From: Sipunculus nudus | Taxonomy: Eukaryota; Annelida; Sipuncula; Golfingiida; Sipunculidae | DNA: 64,000 nt | Assembly: GCA_026874595.1 (NCBI GenBank) | Contig: CM049319.1 | Location: 14,473,601 to 14,537,600, forward strand | Reading direction: 5' to 3' | In this document: piece after piece, positions 58,301 through 64,000 of the stretch | Position numbering within the stretch: position 1 is the first letter of the stretch | Layout: the number at the start of each line of letters is the position of its first letter | The notes under the pieces: generated by a model | The model's database searches: none | The model's input: only the letters and a program-made list of their open reading frames with translations | What the model was told of the DNA's origin: nothing | Made by a program: the position numbers and the translations under genes

Positions 58301-61300
58301 CCAAAAATCAATGCAATATCATACACACAACACGAACGCAGCTCACAGCAGTTACTACAGCACATAGCCTGAGCCACAGGCTGTGTGTGCTGCAGTGGTA
58401 ACTGATACCCCCAGCTGCTTGCAGGGTGTAGTTGCCTAGCAACCACAGACCGTTAAGGGTAGATGGATCATGGCATTTGGTTATGGAATGAGTGATAATA
58501 AGAGTATTAAAATTTGTATCAAACACGACCTTATCTTTGCCCCAGGGTTTGTAAAATTGAAAAAGCGATAGGTTATGTTCCTGGGATTAAATATGACAGG
58601 CAACAATTTTTATATTATTGATTTAATAGATAATGGAGATGAGGAAATTTTACCCATGCACACGTTTATCACAGTCATTTTTTTAAAGCATAAACTTCAC
58701 AATGAAATATCTTGCAAATTTTTCGAAATAAAACTGATTTTTTAAAACATATCCTGATAGGAATATGTATAAATCTTGCAATGGAAAGTAAAATGAAATT
58801 TTCATGTTTATGTCTTATTTTCATGGACCTGCCCAGAAAACACTGAAAAAAATGTGCAAACGTGTGATTCCTAAAGGTGGTCATATATAGAGTTTCTGGA
58901 CTGGTCCACAACTTAAGGCTTGAGGCGAACAAAAATACCGGACCGCTTATTCCTGGACCGAATTTATAAACATTTATGCGAAACAAATGATTTCATGGAT
59001 TTATTTTCACCCTTCAAATCTTGTAACTAACCTCTCAAAGAAAGTCTCTTAGCTATGTAAATGTATCTAAAATAATGGCAGCTGGTATAGTTTAATAAAG
59101 GTGTATTATTATTATATATATATCTATTCTCGGAGACCGTAAAGGTTAATTTTTGGATATTAACCTGTGATTGAAGTGACATATTACCCTTTAGAGTCAG
59201 TGCCCCCTGTTCTGCTGCACCTTGCTGATGCTTTTTCTGATGTTTCACTTTGCATCAAAGTATAATAAGAACAATTCCTATACATTAACTACATTAAATG
59301 CAGCCCTATACTATATAAACTTTGTCAATCCGCAGCCTTCCTTACCCAGCAAAGTCTTTGATTCAACCCAGCCCCCCCCCCCCCTCATTCCTGCCCAATT
59401 TGGTTTATGCTCTAACCACCATGCCCCCCCCCCCCCCCCCCGGTACTGGACCATACAAGGACCGGACCGCTTATGTGTTGGACCGGAATTCCAGGGGGTG
59501 GTTCTGTCCTGTCCGCACCTCTAGTCATATAATATACTCATACAAGATACATTCAGACTATTAGCTTGCCTTGGATATCTATAATTGTTAAAGTCTAGTG
59601 TACACCACTATTTTAATGTTTAATATAATATATTCAGATCTGTTTTGAATATGGGGGTTTCATTAGTTCTAATCTCCATCTGATAAAATGATATAACTTC
59701 TTGTTAAATACACTTCTATTTTTCTGTTTTTCTTAGTCTCTCCTGTTTTATTCAAAATAATAAGTGAAAATAAAGCATCATATACGTGAATTAGTTGTTT
59801 CATGGTAATAACAAGTACATACAGGTATGGGAAATTTTGAGAATAGACCTTGGGTAAAGCTTCAAACTAGCTGAAATTTTAAGGAAGAGGTTTGACAGAC
59901 CATAGAGGAACAAGAAAAAATGAAATCAAACCGGTTTTGGGGGCCTCAGCTGTAGAAACTATCATTCCGGAAGAAATGGTTACTGTAAAAATTGGATTTA
60001 ATGAGTTATACCAGGTTTTATTTCTGTAAAATACACGTTTTCCCAAATTCCTGGATATTCCAAATCTTTACCTAGTTTTCTATGAAATATGCGTCCTTGC
60101 TCAGCTAATTTCTAATATAATCTAACCATTTTTTAACATAATCAGCTCAACAAAATTATCTTTCTTAACATACCAAAATTGAAATAATTGAATAAAAATC
60201 AACTGTATTAGAGTATAAAATATAGTACATGTCCCAGCTGATCCATACACCAGTAAGCTACAGTGGCCCACTGTGTTACACTGAGTGAGAAACCTGATAC
60301 CTCTGCTGTGGTGAAAACAGACCAGCGCTACACACTGCTACACAAGCAGCTCACTCAAGTCATTAAGTGGCCGTACTGGTAACTGCTGTGAGCTAGCTGT
60401 CATATTAGAAATGTAAGAGAGAACACACTTCTTCAAACATATCTTATTGTTTAAAGTCACATGCAACTTTAGGTTCAGGTATTTTTAGACCAGTCCATTG
60501 TAAAACAAGAGGCTATTTTTAGTGGGCTGATATTAAACTGTCTATGACTTTATTTCAGTACTGTTTATTTTTCTTCTACCATGTGTCTTTCTAGTTCAAA
60601 AGTGAAATTCAAAATTTTATACTGAATTAAAATTTAAAATGTCAGTTTAAAGCAAAAGCAAAACATGGGAGAGGGGAATAAATATGGATAGATACAGTTT
60701 AAGATAAGCACACTAAAACTGAAAAGTGTTTAAAATAGAGCCTTACTTAAAATTTTAAAAAATGTAAATGTTGAAACAGCAAATGAAAATGAATAAAATT
60801 GAACCAAATATGTATGCCATCAGAAAATTAACTACACCAGCTTTACAATTATATGAACTTTATGGGTTGTTATATTAATTAACACAACTTTTTAATTGAA
60901 TTTTGAATTTTTTTGCCAGAAATGCAACCTTAGATAACAACCTTTTTTGTCCATTTTGTCAGATTAAATGTTTTTTTTAGACTTTTTCCTTTGGCCAGCA
61001 AGAAATGCAATTTAATCAGACAGATACTTCTGTCATACTGCAAAGTTTGAACTAGACTGACAATCAAATTCTTAAAAAAAATATGACTTAAAGTTAATTG
61101 TTTGGTATCATGTCATATTTGTCGGTTGAGCGTCATGAACAATGGATCATAAAAGTAAGAAACTTTAATATTTGTAATGTCACACGTGTTTGGTGTTGTT
61201 TTAACTGAATGCTATATTCTATTTCCCGGAAGCTATACCTGGAGCAATGCGATCATTTCTAATGCCAGTGAGAGGGAGTGATATAGTATAGTTTGTCGTT

Positions 61301-61650
61301 CATGACCATTGATATGAAGGCCATTGATTTGGTTTCACAAATTTCATGGTGTGTGGCAAGAAAAGTACTAGTTATTCTACAACTTCCCTTCCTGGTATTA
61401 TTTAGCCGTATCTTTAACTTAACAGATATATATAGTAAACCAGCACTCCAGTGCACAAGTTAGGACACTGGAAATTACTGAATTATAAAACATGGTAATA
61501 ATGGTTTTGTCAATTTTTAGCATAAGGACATAAACAGTTGATAAATGTGATGTATGATAAAGGACAAACTATATCTACAGGTTTAAATTAATCTGCCACT
61601 TATTTTGTTGGGTCCACAAGCTTTCTTTACATTAATCTTACTAAACACAT
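58300..61650. other. 3.3 kb with no gene recognised
   Basis: AT-rich. Two C homopolymers (59371-59384 and 59425-59442) flank sequence related to 58920-58970 ('accggaccgcttat' in both). The 'gctcacagcagttac' motif at 58335 recurs inverted at about 60380. Confidence 0.5.
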
Positions 61651-61659
61651 TGTTTACAA

Positions 61660-62000
61660 AATGAAGTTTTTTGGTTCAAATAGATTTCTGGACCCCAAAA
61701 ACCTAGTAGTAAATACCAAAATTACCACCCTAAATGATAAATACTAAATGTTTCATGGCCATCTGAGGGGCTTGGCGGCCGTCTTGAAAGCCATCTTAAA
61801 ATAACAATTAAAATAACCCGAAGTCCAATTTTGGTAATCTTTTGATATATTAAGCTGATCCTATAGTACAGAAAATCACCATAAAACAATTTCTTGCAAT
61901 ATTTTGGGGGTTACTTGTATTTTGACCCGTCAATTTGGAATAATGAGCGGTATATTCAGTTTTTTAGGGTTTTAATGGGTATGAGACCCGGTGTCCTTGT
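61660..62000 (-). repeat. Inverted copy of the 57560 repeat family
   Basis: 'tttctggaccccaaaaaccta', 'atggccatctgaggggcttgg' and 'cggccgtcttgaaagccatctt' are reverse complements of phrases at 57700-57980. The match continues through 'tcaccataaaacaatttc' to about 61910. Confidence 0.75.
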
Positions 62001-62079
62001 TCTCCTTTTAATTTTCCACCGAACTGCTGCCAAGAAAAAACAAAAGTTGAAAATTAAAAGGCATTCAAAGAGGTAAATA

Positions 62080-64000
62080 CCTCCAAAATCCGGACCATGT
62101 ATACATAAAAACTTGTTTTAATGTAAATGCAAGAATACGAAGCTTTTCTGCACTTTTGTGCATTCAGTTTGAACATTTTTTTTTGTGACGTCATTTTAGA
62201 TCAACTGGAAGTTATGGCATCACCATGGGCGGATTAAGTGCCTGTGACCATATCCTTTAGCGTTCGTACCATATGTAAAAATGACACAGGAATTATACCA
62301 AGCATTAAAATGATTATATCGTTGGTGATACATTAGTGGCTGTCATTTTGGTCATTAGTATAAGAGATGCAGTAATAAGGAGATATTGATTTATGGTTCA
62401 CACTAATACATTGCACTTCATGAGCTGACACAACAAGCATGCACTGAATTGACATAACCTTTTTAGGATTAATTCAGCTAAACGAGAATTCGATTTGATT
62501 CTACAGATCATCCTTTCAGATGGACGGCAGGGGGAAATAGCATGACATTCCCGATTTCCTGTTTTCCGCCATATATTGCAATGGGTATTTCAGTCTTCAG
62601 ACATTTCAGCATAAACACGGGCAGGCCAAAGTGGCCGTATTATAGATTAGAATAGGCCATAAATATAACAGCCCGGTGAAGAAGTTGCGAACATGTGGCA
62701 AATGTCTTCAAAAGAGATTCTGAGACTGCTGTCATTTTTTCTTTTCGGATTAAGCGAGGGTAAGAATGCTTTTCTATTGTGTCATCGATAATTAGATAGT
62801 TTTTTTCACAAGTAAAGCCCAGCCCCCCCCCCCCCCCCGGGAAGGTTTTGAAATTAATACTGAGAGGAACACATTTGTTCATAACCTAAAAGCTTATTTC
62901 ACATTCGCTTTATGACTAATAAAAGATTTTGTCATTTAAAAATATGGTTAAGAAAAACGCTTTTTCATTGGAAAAAATAATTACTAAAAATGTTGCTCTT
63001 TTTTTCTATGGTTTACAAAAAGAAACTAATATTAACTTTGTACTACAAATTGAGCTTTTGAACTTATCATCTACACCTATATAGAAATCTGCATTCTAAG
63101 GAGTACAAGCCTCCACTATGTGGGTATTCACTTATTTGGCAGATATTCCCAGGTTTATTCGTGCAACTACTCCTTGGTGTCGTTCATGAATCCGGATTAT
63201 GTTCCGGATCCACACCAAAATCTAATCGATTCTTTCTTGGGCAATTCCCGAAATTCTCTGACAATTGTATGTGATTCCGTTAATGATTTCCACATGAATT
63301 AGTACATCAGCCAGAGGGTTCATCGGTACCAATCAGGTGACAATTGCTATCAATGTTTTTTTGAAAGATGTATGTTTGTAGATAATAAATATGCCTGATG
63401 GAAGTATGAAAGTGGTAGCTTTCTGTAAAATATCAGCCTGTTTTGAAATGTACTTGCAACGAAATTGCAATTTTGCGGTACATACTGTTATATATATATA
63501 TATTATTTAGGTATAACATTTTATATATTGCCTGTTTAAAAACAAATTTGATGTCAGTTGATAGTAGACATTTATGGCTTTCATCTGGTGCGTTATTCAT
63601 GTATATAGCTTTCCAAATTCCACAGATATGAATACTTTTCCTCACCCTGTATCATAGCAATTTGTGTAATTAAAGCTAATTTATTAAAAAAAACAAGGTG
63701 TATTTCTGATTAGACCTACAGTGACCAGTTTGGATTAATAATGTCTGAAGTCTTTTAGCTGAAAAAAACATGTCTGGCACCCAACTACAGTTTGTGGTTT
63801 TGGGCGTGGTCATAGAATGGTGTTATTCCGTTGTTAAGTTAGCCGATACATGTCCCATTGCCACCAAATGTCCGCAGAAAAAATTAATGCCTGGTTGATG
63901 TTATTGAGTACTTTTATGTCGCATAGCCACGCACTTTGTGAACCATGATTGGTTAATCTTCCAAATTATTCCACTCGGCTGCTATCGTTCGCCGGTATAT
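62080..64000. other. Window end, no host gene recognised
   Basis: It contains one dispersed 'gcaagcctcc' family repeat (63085-63300) and a C run at 62823-62838. No conserved frame or splice-supported exon was found. Confidence 0.5.
63085..63300 (+). repeat. Dispersed 'gcaagcctcc' family repeat, copy 7 of 7
   Basis: 'attctaaggagtacaagcctcc' is followed by 'tattcacttatttggcagat', 'gaatccggattatgttccgga' and 'tctaatcgattc', in the family order. Confidence 0.65.

Noticed and set aside
1-64000. CRISPR arrays, operons, rRNA genes, viral genes
   Set aside because: Nothing of this kind is visible. The regularly spaced repeats are satellites or minisatellites without unique spacers.

Overview
This is animal nuclear DNA, most likely from a bivalve mollusc. 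It is AT-rich, with genes split into short phase-consistent exons, long repeat-filled introns, abundant (AT)n microsatellites, tRNA-derived SINE heads, a CR1/L2-type LINE tail, and dispersed elements that end in a short GCTCAGCTG inverted terminus and carry tandem core repeats. The last resemble the 'pearl' elements described from bivalves. No bacterial, viral or organellar genes were recognised. The organism call is an inference from repeat style and gene content.  The only clearly recognisable conserved genes are two head-to-tail copies, both on the minus strand, of a group II PLP-dependent acidic amino-acid decarboxylase (the GAD/CSAD/GADL1 family). Copy 2 (37809-54631) is complete: 13 exons, 1488 nt of CDS, 495 residues, every junction in phase. 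Copy 1 (27801 down to 2001) shows exons 1-9, 297 residues, and runs off the left edge of the window before the PLP-lysine exon. Exon lengths match exactly between the copies except exon 2, where copy 1 is three codons longer. These exons were assembled by hand from splice sites and homology.  Inside intron 2 of copy 1, on the opposite strand, lies a separate candidate gene (14953-16113). It encodes a secreted 386-residue protein with a signal peptide, eight 39-residue repeats in the order AABAABAB and ten copies of PRGRVW. Cationic blocks alternate with acidic spacers, each cationic block ends in KK or RR, and two perfect TGACGTCA sites lie just upstream of its start. The matching intron of copy 2 (1.8 kb) has no such gene. 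This is the strongest candidate for something undescribed.  Layout: 1-1390 holds a ~157-bp satellite. 2001-6538 holds copy 1 exons 9-5. 6540-13300 is intron 4 with MITE-like elements and a GC-richer block. 13300-14222 holds exons 4-3 with local duplications. 14223-24464 is intron 2 with the nested gene, a pearl-like element and SINE material. 24465-27801 holds exons 2-1. 27.8-37.8 kb is intergenic, with a SINE, a candidate solo LTR and a LINE relic. 37809-54631 is copy 2. 54.7-64 kb has no recognisable host gene, only repeats and a decayed Merlin/ISXO2-like transposase fragment. Most other open frames come from microsatellites or tandem repeats.
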